Positions 7,922 to 20,021 of a DNA stretch of 64,000 nucleotides are shown in pieces. The stretch's first letter is position 1, and each line of letters begins with the position of its first letter. Source of the stretch: Sphingomonas phyllosphaerae 5.2 (GTDB taxonomy: Bacteria; Pseudomonadota; Alphaproteobacteria; Sphingomonadales; Sphingomonadaceae); NCBI RefSeq assembly GCF_000419605.1, contig NZ_ATTI01000001.1, positions 1,453,501 through 1,517,500 of the forward strand, written 5' to 3'. The notes beneath the pieces are model-generated. The model saw nothing but the letters and a program-made list of their open reading frames with translations, did no database searches and was not told the DNA's origin. A program made the translations under genes and the position numbers.

Positions 7922-8989
7922 TCACAAGGGCAACGCGGGTTGCACGACGTCCTCGTCGCGCAGGATGCCCGACAGCGTCAACCCGAGCAGCCGCACCCCG
8001 CCGGGAAGTGGCAGCAGCGGCGCGAGCAACCCGCGCCCGAGATCGAGCAGCAGCGCCTGCGTGTCGATCGGCCCGGCCAGCGATCGTGCGCGGGTGAGCG
8101 TGGTGAAATCGGCGCGTCGCACCTTCAGCGTCGCGGTGCGCCCGCGCACGTCGGCGCGCTCGACCCGCAGCCATGCCGCCGCCGCCACCGTCTCCAGCGC
8201 GGCATCGATCTCGTGCACGTCGGTCAGGTTGATCTCGAAGGTCCGTTCTGCGCCGACCGACTTGGCGCGGCGCTCGGACCGCACCGGGCGTTCGTCGATG
8301 CCGCGCGCGGCGCCATGCAGGTAATCGGCATGGCTGCCGAAATGCGCGCGCAGGAAGTCGAGCGGGCGGTCGCGCAGATCGGCGCCGGTGTGGATGCCGA
8401 GCCGCGCCATCTTCTCGGCGGTGACCGGGCCGATCCCGTGGAAGCGCTTGACCGGCAATGCGGCGACGAACGCCGCACCCTTTGCAGGCGGGATCACGCA
8501 CATGCCGTCCGGCTTGTTCTGGTCGGAGGCGAGCTTGGCGATGAACTTGTTGTAGCTGACTCCGGCCGAGGCGGTGAGCCCGGTGTCGGCATGGATACGC
8601 GCACGGATTTCGGCGGCGATCGCGCTGGCCGAGCCAAGCCGGCGACGATCCGCACTGACGTCCAGATAGGCTTCGTCCAGCGACAGCGGCTCGATCGCGT
8701 CCGCATAATCGGCGAAGATCGCGTGGATCTGCCGGCTGACCGCGCGATAGACGTCGAAGCGCGGCGGCACGAAAACCAGCTCGGCACAGCGGCGTGCCGC
8801 CACCACCGACGGCATCGCCGAGCGTACGCCGAACGCACGCGCCTCGTAACTGGCCGCCGCCACCACGCCGCGCGCGCGATTGCCGCCCACCGCGACCGGC
8901 CGTCCGCGCAGCTCGGGCGCGTCGCGCTGTTCGACCGACGCATAGAAGGCGTCCATGTCGACGTGGATGATTTTGCGGGGTTCTGGCAC
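7922..8989 (-). CDS. dinB: DNA polymerase IV (Y-family translesion polymerase)
   Basis: A 355-residue Y-family polymerase. The metal-binding carboxylates are visible as D11 and D13 in HVDMDAFYASVE, and D105-E106 in SLDEAYLD. After the palm come the helix-hairpin-helix segment (GIGPVTAEKMARLGI) and the little-finger domain. The C-terminus ends QPALPL, which fits a sliding-clamp-binding peptide of the QxxLxL kind. It performs error-prone bypass of DNA lesions. Length is normal for the family. No LexA-type operator is obvious in the short upstream gap. Confidence 0.95.
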   Translation of the reverse strand: MPEPRKIIHVDMDAFYASVEQRDAPELRGRPVAVGGNRARGVVAAASYEARAFGVRSAMPSVVAARRCAELVFVPPRFDVYRAVSRQIHAIFADYADAIEPLSLDEAYLDVSADRRRLGSASAIAAEIRARIHADTGLTASAGVSYNKFIAKLASDQNKPDGMCVIPPAKGAAFVAALPVKRFHGIGPVTAEKMARLGIHTGADLRDRPLDFLRAHFGSHADYLHGAARGIDERPVRSERRAKSVGAERTFEINLTDVHEIDAALETVAAAAWLRVERADVRGRTATLKVRRADFTTLTRARSLAGPIDTQALLLDLGRGLLAPLLPLPGGVRLLGLTLSGILRDEDVVQPALPL

Positions 8990-9071
8990 GGATCACGCTG
9001 ACGTTGCAGCGGATTAACCCAAAGCGCCGCTGCTCGCCAGCGAAAACGGAACAAAGCGCGAATAGTGGCGG

Positions 9072-10988
9072 CTATGCCGCGCGTAATGTCGCGATGATCC
9101 GCCCGCATTCGACCTGCAACGTCTCGGCGCGGGCGCGGACCTCGCCGCCGATCTCGCGCGTCAACAGCGCGGCGTCCGTGGTTTCGGAAAGCGACTGCGC
9201 GATCGCGCCGACCGCTTCGTCGATCGTCGCGGCGCTATGATCGATGGCGTCGATCGCACGGGTCATGTCGTGCCCGGCGCGCTCCTGCTGCGCGACCATC
9301 CCCGCGGTTTCGCGTGCCGAGCGGTCGAGCGTCGCGATCGCGTCGTGCAGTGCGACGACGCGCGCCACCGTCGATCCGGTCGCCTCGCGAATACCGGCGA
9401 TGCGAATCTGAATATCGCCGCTGGTCTCCGCGGTCTGCGTCGCGAGCGTGCGGACTTCCTGTGCGACGACCGCAAATCCGCGCCCGGCCTCGCCCGCGCG
9501 CGCCGATTCGATGCGTGCGTTAAGCGCGAGCAGGTTGGTCTGGCCGGTCAGCGCGCTGATCCGCTGTGCGGCGCTCTCGACCGCATGGACACTGCTTTCC
9601 AGCGCCTCGTTGGCGGCGAAGGCGGCGGCGGAATGGTGCGACGCATCGAAGGCCAGTTGCGCGGAGCGTTGCGCCTCGCCGCCGATGCGCTTCACCATCC
9701 CGGTCAGGTCGGCGACGGTGTGGAGCATCCCGCGCATCGCGTCGGCGCTGTCGCGGCAGCGGTCACGCGCGGTGCCCGCCTCGCGTTGTTGCTGCTGGAT
9801 CGTGCCCAGCGTGCGATCCGCGCTACCGTCCAGTGCGCGGGCTGCGTCCAGCAATTGCGCGACCAGCCCGGCGACCGACAATTCGAGTTGGCAGGCGAGA
9901 TCGTGTGCCGCGGCGCGGAGCTGCGTGCGATGGTGCTCGTCGGTTTCGGCACGGCGGCGCGCCTGCGCGATGGCGTCGGCGCGCGCGTCCTCCGCGTCGA
10001 CGCGGGCGCGATCGGCTTGTGACAGCGCAGCCTCCACCTCGCGCAGCGCCGCGCCACGAGCGGCCACGGCGGTGGCGGAGGCGGCCAGAGCGGCCTCCAG
10101 CCCGCTGCCGGTGCGCAGCACGTACCTGACCAGCACGCCGGCCAGCATCAGGAACAGCCCGACCCCGAGCAGGAGCATCGGCAGCATCTGGCGGAGCGCG
10201 CGCATGCCGGGCGCGGACGGCCGCCATGCGAGTACGCCGATCGGGCGCTGGTGATCGTCGAGGATCGCCGCCGAATGCACGGGATCGTAGCGTTCGTCCG
10301 GTCTGGTCCAATGCAGCCCCGGCAGGTCGAAGATGTTGGCGAGCGCCGCCAGTCGCGCGGCGTCGAGCAGAAACGCGCCGACCAGCAGTCGTGGAGGCCC
10401 CGCCGGGGAGGGTTTGCCCTGCGACGCGGGGATGATCGGCGCCGCGGCGATGACGGCGGGCTTTCCGCCCAGCAGGACCGTCATCACCTTCACATGTCGG
10501 GTGCGGCGCGCCGCATCGACGGTTGGCGGTGCGCTGGACACCAGTTCGCGCGCGATCGCGGGGCTGGTGAGCCGCGCCAGAGAAGGCAGCGGGTGCAGAT
10601 GGCCATCGACCGCAAACAGGGTGGCGCCGCGGTGATCGACGATCAGCGTCGGTGATCCGCCGCCGACCAGGTTGGTCATCACCCACTTTCGGTCGAAGGC
10701 GCCGTAAACGTGATCCGCCGCGGCGTCCCAGCGCGAAGGGGAGAGCGCTGCTTCGCCGACCGCCTCGCCCTCGTACTTGATCGCGCCGCGCGCCTTGGCG
10801 CGCACCAGTGCGGCGGCATCCGTGTCGAGCTGGCTGACGAGGAAGGCGACGATCAACGCCCCGCTGAGCAATGCGATCGCGATCAGCGCAAGCAGCAGCC
10901 ACAGCATCGAGCGCGTGCCTCCGCCCGTCGTCGCCGTCGGCGTGCGGAGCGACGAACGCAGGCGGGCGAGAAGCACGTGCAACGACAT
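9072..10988 (-). CDS. CHASE4-domain methyl-accepting chemotaxis-like protein
   Basis: A 638-residue membrane receptor. Residues 1-27 are cytoplasmic, followed by a membrane span (about 28-52), a periplasmic CHASE4-like sensory domain (about 60-265; it begins [23 protein letters not shown]), and a second span (about 275-297). A long Ala/Arg/Glu-rich coiled coil follows, with the chemoreceptor signalling hairpin near [29 protein letters not shown] read in two parts. No HAMP domain is obvious between the second span and the coil. No CheW/CheA gene is adjacent; the nearest CheW is 11 kb away. It could feed a chemotaxis or a chemosensory-like pathway. Confidence 0.85.
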   Translation of the reverse strand: MSLHVLLARLRSSLRTPTATTGGGTRSMLWLLLALIAIALLSGALIVAFLVSQLDTDAAALVRAKARGAIKYEGEAVGEAALSPSRWDAAADHVYGAFDRKWVMTNLVGGGSPTLIVDHRGATLFAVDGHLHPLPSLARLTSPAIARELVSSAPPTVDAARRTRHVKVMTVLLGGKPAVIAAAPIIPASQGKPSPAGPPRLLVGAFLLDAARLAALANIFDLPGLHWTRPDERYDPVHSAAILDDHQRPIGVLAWRPSAPGMRALRQMLPMLLLGVGLFLMLAGVLVRYVLRTGSGLEAALAASATAVAARGAALREVEAALSQADRARVDAEDARADAIAQARRRAETDEHHRTQLRAAAHDLACQLELSVAGLVAQLLDAARALDGSADRTLGTIQQQQREAGTARDRCRDSADAMRGMLHTVADLTGMVKRIGGEAQRSAQLAFDASHHSAAAFAANEALESSVHAVESAAQRISALTGQTNLLALNARIESARAGEAGRGFAVVAQEVRTLATQTAETSGDIQIRIAGIREATGSTVARVVALHDAIATLDRSARETAGMVAQQERAGHDMTRAIDAIDHSAATIDEAVGAIAQSLSETTDAALLTREIGGEVRARAETLQVECGRIIATLRAA

Positions 10989-11192
10989 GATCCGCCGTCG
11001 TAACCAAATAACGTTGACGATCCGCTAACCTACTTCCGGTGATCGTCGCTGCTGCTCAGTAACGATCCTGCGTCGCCGGGGCCGCGGCTCGTCACGTGGC
11101 AGGGCCGCTTGGCATCAGGGGAGCCAGTGCGGGCGCGAACTCATCCACCTTCATGGCGGCCCTGATGTTGCGAGAGATGGCGCCGGACGCGG

Positions 11193-11879
11193 TCAAGCAT
11201 CTGCACGCAAGCGGTAACCGACGCCAAGCTCGTTCGCGATGACGCTGCCGACCGGCTCCGGTGCCTCAAGCTTCTGACGCAGGTTCCGGATGATGATGCG
11301 GAGGTATTCGATGCGCGGTTCCTCCTCGCCACCCCAGCAAGTGGCGAGAACGCGCTCATGGGTGACGATCCGGCCGATGTGCCGGGCAAGTACCGCCAGG
11401 ACATCGTGTTCCTTGCGGGTGAGATGCACCTCTTCGCCCGCCCGGCGCACGATCCGTCGATCGATGTCGATGCTCAGATCGCCGCGCGTCACCATCTTCT
11501 CTGGGGTAGCGGAAGAGCCATGATGCCGCAGCGCGACCCGCAGTCGCGCAAGGAGCTCCTCCGTGTCGAAGGGCTTGCTGACGAAATCATCGGCGCCGAG
11601 ATCGAGCGCGGTCACTTTCTCGTCCACGGCATCACGCGCCGAGACGACGATGATGACGGCATCTCCCTGACGGCGCAGTAGCGGAATGATGCTCAGTCCG
11701 TCGCGATCGGGAAGGCCGAGATCCAGCAGGATCGCGCTCGGCCGCTCGCTGGCGGCCCGATGAAGGGCATCCTTGGCGCTGTCGGCTTCGACAACTGCGT
11801 AGTCGGCACGGACCAGCGTGTTGCGAAGCAGGCGCCGGATGGCGGCTTCATCATCCACCACGAGGACTTTGGCGGGCAT
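11193..11879 (-). CDS. kdpE: KdpE, response regulator of potassium transport operon
   Basis: A 228-residue OmpR/PhoB-type regulator. The receiver has D10/E11, the phosphorylation site D53 in LLDLGLPD, and K102 in SKPF; the C-terminal winged helix ends in GVGYRLRA. It is the cognate regulator of KdpD and normally activates the kdp operon when potassium is low or the cell is osmotically stressed. The ATG overlaps the kdpD stop by one base (TGATG). It is the last gene of the operon. Direct repeats 8 kb upstream, in front of the operon, are candidate binding sites. Confidence 0.93.
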   Translation of the reverse strand: MPAKVLVVDDEAAIRRLLRNTLVRADYAVVEADSAKDALHRAASERPSAILLDLGLPDRDGLSIIPLLRRQGDAVIIVVSARDAVDEKVTALDLGADDFVSKPFDTEELLARLRVALRHHGSSATPEKMVTRGDLSIDIDRRIVRRAGEEVHLTRKEHDVLAVLARHIGRIVTHERVLATCWGGEEEPRIEYLRIIIRNLRQKLEAPEPVGSVIANELGVGYRLRADA

Positions 11880-14557
11880 CAGGACTGGCTTTCTGCGGTC
11901 ATGTCACGGACGATGAGTTCGGGCGGAAACAGCAGGGCGAACGACGCTCCCTCGCCGTCACGACGGTTCGTGGCCTCGACGGACAGGCCCATGGCTTCGG
12001 CGAATGCCTTGACGATCGCCAGGCCGAGCCCGGTACCGCCGATGGCCCGATCCGAACCCTCCAGGCGGGTGAACGTCTCGAACACCTCGGCTTCGCGCCC
12101 CAGGGGCAGGCCGGGACCGTGATCGAGGATGGCGAGGCGAACCTCACCGGAGCGATGCCGGCCTTCGATGACGATCTCCGTGCCGGGATCGCCATAGCGT
12201 CCGGCATTGTCGAGCAGGTTCAGCAGGCAATGATGGAGCAACTGCGGATCGACACGAACCAGCGGTAGATCGGGCGGCACGTCCAGCCGGACGGGATGGC
12301 CTTCAAGCGCACGCCGCGCATCGTGCGCGGCACCGGTGACAGCATCGCTCAGATCGGTCGCCTCGACATGCAGCTTGATCGCGCCGGCTTCGACGCGCGC
12401 CATATCGAGCAGGTTGGAGACGAAGCGATTGAGCCGGGCCGACTCACCCTTGATGGTGCCGATGAGTTCAGGGGTGGCGCCGTGATCGAGTTGGTCGGCA
12501 GCTGCGATGACCGCGGTCAACGGCGTGCGAAGATCGTGACTGACCGAAGAGAGCAGGGCGGCGCGCAAGCGATCGCGCGTGCGGACCACGTCGACGTCGC
12601 GCATCTCGACCTGGAGACGCAGCCGCTCGAGAACCAAGGCGGATTGATCGATCAGGCTGCTGAGGAGGGGTAGCTGATCGGCGCGGACCGGATTGGCGGC
12701 CGACTCATTGGCGACACCCAGCACGCCGAGGATCCGTTCGCCGGCCTTCAGTGGCTGGAAAAGCCATTCCGATGCCGTCAGCGTTCCCGACCCCTTGCCG
12801 GCGGGATTGCCGGTGTCGAAAGCCCAGCTTGCCGCCGCATTGTCCATGGTATGAAGCTGATAGGCGGTATCGCTGGCCGCGAGTATCTCCAGGTCGACCC
12901 CGTGCATCGGGGCGAGAAGGACGACCTGTACGCCGAGCAGGCGGCGAACATCGTCGCAGATCATGCGCGCGGCGGCGTCCAGATCGTTCACCGCGGCGAT
13001 CTGACGTAGAAACCCGGCCAGGGTCGCGTTCGTCCGCGCGCTGGCCGCGGCGAGGTCGGCCTGCGCTCTTACCCTGGAGGTCAACTGGCTGGTGGCGATG
13101 GCGATGGCGAGCAGGACGATCACCGATACGACGTTCTCGGGATTGTTGATGCTGAACGTGCCCACCGGTGGCAGAAACACGAAATTGTAGGCGAGGCTGG
13201 AGACGAGACCAGCGAACAGACCGGTCCGCAAGCCGTACAAGCTGGCCGCCGCCATGACGGGCAGCAGATAGAGCATGCTGACGTTACCGAGGTCGAGCAC
13301 GTGAAACAGCGCGCTGGCGATGCCCGTGATCGCTGCCACCATAGCCGTGGTGACCGCGTAACCCAGCGGCGAGCCCCATTTCGCCGGTCGTCGCGCCGCG
13401 CGTTGTCCGGCGCTCTTGTCCGAAGGCAATGGCAGAACGTGGACCGTCACGTCCGGTGTGTCACGGATGAGCCGGTCGACGATCGAGCCGTGGCGCAGTT
13501 CGAACCAACGCGACCGGCGCGACTTGCCCAGCACCAGCTGCGTCGCGCGGGCGTCTGCAAGGAAGCTCTGAATGCCCTCGACCACGTTCGTCGCCGGCAC
13601 CGTCGCCACGACGGCGCCTAGTTGAGCTGCCAGCGTCATCGCGGCAGCGACGCGAGCATGTTGTTCGTCCGTAAAGGTCGCGGCGCGTGGAGTTTCGACG
13701 AACAACGCCGTCCAGGGGCCGCGCAGGCTGTCGGCAACGCGCTTTGCGGCACGAACAAGGACGTCGGCACCGGGCAGCTCGTTGATCGCAACGACGATCC
13801 GATCGCTGCCGGCCCACGTCCCGCCGAGCCCGAGCGCGCGTACGTCATCGAGCATACGCGCGTCCACCGCCTGCGCGGCTCGGCGCAAGGCGAGTTCGCG
13901 AAGCGCGGACAGATTCGATTTGGAGAAGAAATGCCCGAGCGCTCGAGTGGCTTCGTGCGGGAGGTAGACCTTTCCGGCCTTCAGCCGTTCGATCAACTCG
14001 TCGGGCGGAATGTCGACGACCTCGATCTCCGCAGCTTCGAGAACGCTGTCGGGCACCGTTTCGCGAACGCGCACGCGAGTGAAACTCGCCACCACGTCGT
14101 TCAGGCTCTCCACATGCTGGATGTTGACGGTCGAGTAGACGTCGATACCCGCGGCGAGCAACTCCTCGACGTCCTGATAGCGTTTGGGGTGCCGGCTGCC
14201 AGCCGCGTTCGTGTGCGCCAGCTCGTCGACCAGCACGAGCCGCGGCGCGCGCGCGATGATCGCATCGATATCCATTTCGTGCAGCGTGCGGCCTTCGTAG
14301 GCGACGGCACGCCGCGCGACGATCTCGTGACCGCGCGTCAGTGCTTCGGTTTCCGCGCGCCCGTGCGTTTCGACGACTCCAACGACGACATCCACACCGT
14401 CGCGCTTCCGGGCCGCTCCCTCCGACAACATCTCATAGGTCTTGCCGACCCCCGGGGCTGCACCGAGGAAGATCTTCAGCTTGCCCAGCCCCTCCTGCGC
14501 CGCGGCACGCAGGAGGGCGTCGGGATCGGGCCGTCCGTCGCCGGAAAATGGCATCAA
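11879..14557 (-). CDS. kdpD: KdpD, potassium-responsive sensor histidine kinase
   Basis: An 892-residue sensor kinase with the full KdpD architecture. The N-terminal KdpD domain has a Walker A motif GAAPGVGKT (32-40) and a DELAHTN motif. A universal-stress-protein-like domain follows (about 250-370), then four membrane spans (about 400-500), a GAF region, a HisKA domain with SVSHDLRTPL, and a HATPase with GGTGLGLAIVKAF. It senses K+ and turgor and phosphorylates KdpE. It overlaps kdpC by four bases and kdpE by one base, so all three are translationally coupled. Length matches the family. Confidence 0.95.
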   Translation of the reverse strand: MMPFSGDGRPDPDALLRAAAQEGLGKLKIFLGAAPGVGKTYEMLSEGAARKRDGVDVVVGVVETHGRAETEALTRGHEIVARRAVAYEGRTLHEMDIDAIIARAPRLVLVDELAHTNAAGSRHPKRYQDVEELLAAGIDVYSTVNIQHVESLNDVVASFTRVRVRETVPDSVLEAAEIEVVDIPPDELIERLKAGKVYLPHEATRALGHFFSKSNLSALRELALRRAAQAVDARMLDDVRALGLGGTWAGSDRIVVAINELPGADVLVRAAKRVADSLRGPWTALFVETPRAATFTDEQHARVAAAMTLAAQLGAVVATVPATNVVEGIQSFLADARATQLVLGKSRRSRWFELRHGSIVDRLIRDTPDVTVHVLPLPSDKSAGQRAARRPAKWGSPLGYAVTTAMVAAITGIASALFHVLDLGNVSMLYLLPVMAAASLYGLRTGLFAGLVSSLAYNFVFLPPVGTFSINNPENVVSVIVLLAIAIATSQLTSRVRAQADLAAASARTNATLAGFLRQIAAVNDLDAAARMICDDVRRLLGVQVVLLAPMHGVDLEILAASDTAYQLHTMDNAAASWAFDTGNPAGKGSGTLTASEWLFQPLKAGERILGVLGVANESAANPVRADQLPLLSSLIDQSALVLERLRLQVEMRDVDVVRTRDRLRAALLSSVSHDLRTPLTAVIAAADQLDHGATPELIGTIKGESARLNRFVSNLLDMARVEAGAIKLHVEATDLSDAVTGAAHDARRALEGHPVRLDVPPDLPLVRVDPQLLHHCLLNLLDNAGRYGDPGTEIVIEGRHRSGEVRLAILDHGPGLPLGREAEVFETFTRLEGSDRAIGGTGLGLAIVKAFAEAMGLSVEATNRRDGEGASFALLFPPELIVRDMTAESQS

Positions 14558-15153
14558 CGCTGGCGTGTCGCTGGCGCCGGGGCGCGTGGCAGTTCGTCCA
14601 AAGCCCGGTTGAGCGCGAGCACGTTGACGTAAGGATCGCCCAGGATCGAATGCTGTGTCATTTCCGTCACCATCCGACGAACACGTTCGGCGGCGACGCC
14701 GCGCGTGCGCGCGATCCGGGACGCCTGCGCAAGTGCGCTGGCAGGCGAGAGGTCGGGATCGAGGCCCGAACCGCTGGCGGTTACGAGATCGGCGGGCACG
14801 GGCCCGGTCACGCCCTCCGCGTGGCGCCTCGCGATGTCCGGCCCGACCCGATTGACCAGCGCCTGCGATGCGGGACCGAGATTGGAGCCGGACGAGGCGA
14901 GACCGTCATATCCCTTGCCGGCAGCCGACGGGCGGGTCTGGAAGTAACGGTCCGTCGTGAAGCCTTGTCCGACAACGGTCGAGCCGATCACCTGCCCACG
15001 TGCATCGCGAACCAGACTACCGTTCGCTTGCGATGGAAACAGCGCCTGTCCGATGCCGGTCATCGCCAATGGATAGGCCAGGCCGAGGAGTATGGCGAAC
15101 AGGATCGTCATGACGATCGCCGGCCGCAGCGCGGAAGAGAAGTCTTTGCCCAT
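14554..15153 (-). CDS. kdpC: KdpC, potassium-transporting ATPase subunit C
   Basis: A 199-residue single-span membrane protein. One N-terminal membrane helix (about 10-33) is followed by a periplasmic domain with the conserved GSTVVGQGFTTDRYFQTRPS and SGSNLGP segments, and a C-terminal NVLALNRAL motif. KdpC is the accessory subunit that helps the KdpA/KdpB complex bind potassium. It sits between kdpB (11-bp gap) and kdpD (4-bp overlap). Confidence 0.95.
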   Translation of the reverse strand: MGKDFSSALRPAIVMTILFAILLGLAYPLAMTGIGQALFPSQANGSLVRDARGQVIGSTVVGQGFTTDRYFQTRPSAAGKGYDGLASSGSNLGPASQALVNRVGPDIARRHAEGVTGPVPADLVTASGSGLDPDLSPASALAQASRIARTRGVAAERVRRMVTEMTQHSILGDPYVNVLALNRALDELPRAPAPATRQR

Positions 15154-15164
15154 GATCCTGCTCC

Positions 15165-17216
<2,052 letters not shown>

Positions 17217-17229
17217 GTCAGGCGCCCCT

Positions 17230-18933
17230 TCAGGACAGTTTGCCGCTGATCATCGCGAGATGATCGGCGATAGGACCAAGCGCGAGGCTTGGCAGGAAGG
17301 TCAGGCCACCAAGGATCAGCACGATCCCGACGAGCAGGCCGACCCAAAGGCCGCCCGTGGTCGGAAACGACCCGGCGCTCTCCGGCGTGTACTTCTTGGC
17401 GGCGAGGCTGCCGGCGATGGCGAGCATCGGGATGATGATGAAGAAGCGACCCACCCACATCGCGACGCCGAGAAGCCCGTTGTAATAGGGAGTGTTGGCC
17501 GTGAGCCCCGCGAACGCCGAGCCGTTGTTTCCGACCGCGCTGGTGAAAGCGTACAGGATCTCACTGAACCCATGCGCACCCTTGTTCAGCGGGCCCGCGA
17601 GGCCTTGCGCCAGCACCGAGGATAGCGAGGTCAGCCCGAGGATCATGAGCGGCAGTACCGCGATCGCGAGCACCGCAAGCTTGACCTCGCGCGCTTCGAT
17701 CTTCTTGCCGACATATTCGGGCGTGCGCCCGACCATCAAGCCGGCGACGAAGACCGCCAGAATCGCGAACAGCAGGAAGCCGTAGATTCCCGCGCCCACG
17801 CCGCCGATCACGACTTCGCCCAACTGGATGTTGAACAGCGGGATCATGCCGCCCAGCGCGGTAAAGCTGTCGTGCATCGCGTTGACCGCGCCGCATGAGG
17901 CCGCCGTGGTGACAACCGCGAACAGCGAAGAGGCGGCGATGCCGAACCGCACCTCCTTGCCTTCCATATTGCCGCCCGCGACACCCAGTTGATGGAGCAC
18001 CGGGTTGCCGGCCGCCTCTTGCCAGTACGTGACGGTAACTCCCGCGAGGAACAGGATCACCATCGCCGACAGGATCGCCCAGCCCTGGCGCGTGTTGCCG
18101 ACCGCCTTGCCGAACGTCCATGTCAGGCCGAAACCGATCAGGAAAATCGACAGCATCTCGATGAGATTGGTCAGCGCGGTCGGGTTCTCGAACGGATGCG
18201 CGCTGTTGGCGTTGAAGAAGCCGCCACCGTTGGTGCCGAGCATCTTGATCGCTTCCTGGCTGGCCACCGGACCGAGCAGGATCGATTGGCGTGCGCCTTC
18301 CAGCGTCCGGACGTCGACGACGCCGGCCATCGTCTGCGGTACGCCGCTTGCGATAAGGAACACGCTATAGACGACGCAGACCGGCAGCAGCAGGTAGAGC
18401 GTGACGCGGGTCACATCGGCCCAGAAGTTGCCGATCGTCTTGGCTTCGCGCCGCGCGAAGCCGCGGAACAGCGCGAAGGCAAGCGCGATGCCGGTGGCGG
18501 CCGACAGGAAGTTCTGGATGGTCAGACCCAGCATCTGGCTGAGGTTGGACATGGTGCCTTCGCCACCATAGCTCTGCCAATTGGTGTTGGTGGTGAAGCT
18601 GACCGCGGTGTTGAACGCCAGGTCGGGACCCGGCGCGCTTAGTGCTTGCGGGTTGCCCGGCAGTGCGCCCTGAAGCCTGAGCACCGCATAGGTGAAGGCC
18701 AGCAACACGAAGTTGAACAGCAGCATGTGCAGCGCGTAGCGACGCCATCCCTGCTCGACATCCGGATCGATGCCCGCCAATCGGTAGAAGCCCCGCTCGA
18801 CCGGGCCGAAGACGATGTGGAGCGGCGTGCGCCGCCCCTCGTACAGCGCGTGCAGCCACATGCCGACCGGCTTGGTGAGCGCAAGCAGGACGGCGATGAA
18901 GCCGAGGATCAGGAACCAGCCCTGGATTGTCAT
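17230..18933 (-). CDS. kdpA: KdpA, potassium channel subunit
   Basis: A 567-residue, about ten-span membrane protein related to the K+ channel/transporter superfamily. The four selectivity-filter loops are visible as [27 protein letters not shown], a degenerate [11 protein letters not shown] loop, and [11 protein letters not shown]. It binds and translocates K+ for the KdpFABC pump. The ATG has a GAGGCGACC site close upstream. It is followed by kdpB at 13 bp, and kdpF lies 12 bp upstream. Confidence 0.97.
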   Translation of the reverse strand: MTIQGWFLILGFIAVLLALTKPVGMWLHALYEGRRTPLHIVFGPVERGFYRLAGIDPDVEQGWRRYALHMLLFNFVLLAFTYAVLRLQGALPGNPQALSAPGPDLAFNTAVSFTTNTNWQSYGGEGTMSNLSQMLGLTIQNFLSAATGIALAFALFRGFARREAKTIGNFWADVTRVTLYLLLPVCVVYSVFLIASGVPQTMAGVVDVRTLEGARQSILLGPVASQEAIKMLGTNGGGFFNANSAHPFENPTALTNLIEMLSIFLIGFGLTWTFGKAVGNTRQGWAILSAMVILFLAGVTVTYWQEAAGNPVLHQLGVAGGNMEGKEVRFGIAASSLFAVVTTAASCGAVNAMHDSFTALGGMIPLFNIQLGEVVIGGVGAGIYGFLLFAILAVFVAGLMVGRTPEYVGKKIEAREVKLAVLAIAVLPLMILGLTSLSSVLAQGLAGPLNKGAHGFSEILYAFTSAVGNNGSAFAGLTANTPYYNGLLGVAMWVGRFFIIIPMLAIAGSLAAKKYTPESAGSFPTTGGLWVGLLVGIVLILGGLTFLPSLALGPIADHLAMISGKLS

Positions 18934-18945
18934 GGTCGCCTCCTT

Positions 18946-19035
18946 TCAGAAGCGTTCGGGGCGGATCAGCACCGCCACAAGGTAGATGAGAAGGCCGAGT
19001 GCGGTCAGCGCCGCGAGCCACAGGTCGAGCGTCAT
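18946..19035 (-). CDS. kdpF: KdpF, small stabilising subunit
   Basis: A 29-residue peptide with a single membrane helix (start MTLDLWLAAL, end IRPERF). Position, size and hydrophobic pattern match KdpF, which stabilises the KdpABC complex in the membrane. A GAGGTGGCAGCG site lies just upstream, giving a good ribosome site. It is too short for ordinary ORF callers. The next gene, kdpA, starts 12 bp downstream. Confidence 0.85.
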   Translation of the reverse strand: MTLDLWLAALTALGLLIYLVAVLIRPERF

Positions 19036-19045
19036 CGCTGCCACC

Positions 19046-19129
19046 TCACGCGTTGTCGCACAGGCGGGCGTAGGCAAGCGTCGCCGCGAGCAGCCCGACC
19101 ATGATGAGCATCCAGAGCAAGTCGTTCAT
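19046..19129 (-). CDS. Small membrane peptide upstream of kdpF
   Basis: A 27-residue frame (start MNDLLWMLIMVGL, end ARLCDNA) with one hydrophobic helix and a polar LCDNA tail. It ends ten bases before kdpF and starts 13 bp after the TorF stop, inside a strongly packed operon. Small proteins of this kind, ending in an R-L-C-D/E pattern, are often annotated just before kdpF in other bacteria. A GGGAG site lies just upstream. It may be an additional Kdp microprotein; function is inferred from position only. Confidence 0.6.
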   Translation of the reverse strand: MNDLLWMLIMVGLLAATLAYARLCDNA

Positions 19130-19142
19130 CAGCCGGACTCCC

Positions 19143-20021
19143 TCAAAAAGCCGCTGTCAACGAAGCCACGATCGTGCTGCCGGCGATGTTGCCGGAGCCG
19201 TCCTGACCTTTGCTGAAGCTGGGGCGGAGGTCGCGTGCCGCGCGGTCCGAGATGTCGGTGTCGATATAGCTGACGTTCAACGTCAGGTTCCTGTAGGTCG
19301 CGTCGGCGCCGAGCGACCAATCCCAATACGCGCCCGTCGGCGCCACGGCCGTGGCGTTCGGGCCGAGCCCATCCTGACCCCGACTATGGCCGATGTGCGC
19401 CCTGGCAGTGATCGGCGTACCCGCCACTGCCAGCGCCCCGTCGCCCCAGAGGTACAGATTGTCGTCCTTGGCCCGCGGATTGTCATAGATGCCCGCTGCG
19501 GCGGCGGTGCCGGTATCGTACCATTTACCGATCGCCTCCTGGCTGGGCGCATAGGCGGCACCTGCGGTCAGCGTCGCGCGACCTGCGGTGCCGGAAAGCT
19601 TGACGTACGGCTCGGCAAAGTCGGTCTTGTCCGCACCGCCCGGGTACATGTACCAGGTGAGGCCGACGTCGAGCATGGCACCGTCCGCAAGCTTCGCCCG
19701 GTAGCCGCCGATGAGGTCGAGCTCCATGTTGGCGCCACCGAAGGTGCCCCATCCGGCGAGGTTCGAAGCCCACGTTCCGACATAGAGGCCGCTCTCATGC
19801 GCGATCGTGATGCCGCCCTGTACCGCCATCGCCTGATCCGACTGCGAGACACCGCGGAAACGGTAATCCGACGCGATCGTAGCCGAGCCACTGACGGTGA
19901 ACGTCGGCGGTGGCGTACTGACGTCGGCAGCCTCGGCCTTGTCGATCGGTGCCGTCTGCGCCTGCGCGGTAGCTGGTAAGGCTACCAAGGCGACGATCCC
20001 GGTCACCTGACAGAAATTCAT
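19143..20021 (-). CDS. TorF-family putative outer-membrane porin
   Basis: A 292-residue protein with a signal peptide ending PATAQAQ (start MNFCQVTG) and a body of alternating beta-strands that ends in phenylalanine (SLTAAF), the usual outer-membrane assembly signal. The FRGVSQSDQ motif near the N-terminus is characteristic of the TorF family. The start is set by a strong AAGGGG site upstream of ATG 20021; a start ten codons earlier lacks one. As first gene of the kdp operon it may give potassium a route through the outer membrane. That role is inference from context. Confidence 0.87.
   Translation of the reverse strand: MNFCQVTGIVALVALPATAQAQTAPIDKAEAADVSTPPPTFTVSGSATIASDYRFRGVSQSDQAMAVQGGITIAHESGLYVGTWASNLAGWGTFGGANMELDLIGGYRAKLADGAMLDVGLTWYMYPGGADKTDFAEPYVKLSGTAGRATLTAGAAYAPSQEAIGKWYDTGTAAAAGIYDNPRAKDDNLYLWGDGALAVAGTPITARAHIGHSRGQDGLGPNATAVAPTGAYWDWSLGADATYRNLTLNVSYIDTDISDRAARDLRPSFSKGQDGSGNIAGSTIVASLTAAF

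Noticed and set aside
13622..14632. Long plus-strand frame opposite kdpD
   Set aside because: It is the complement of a fully conserved KdpD sequence.
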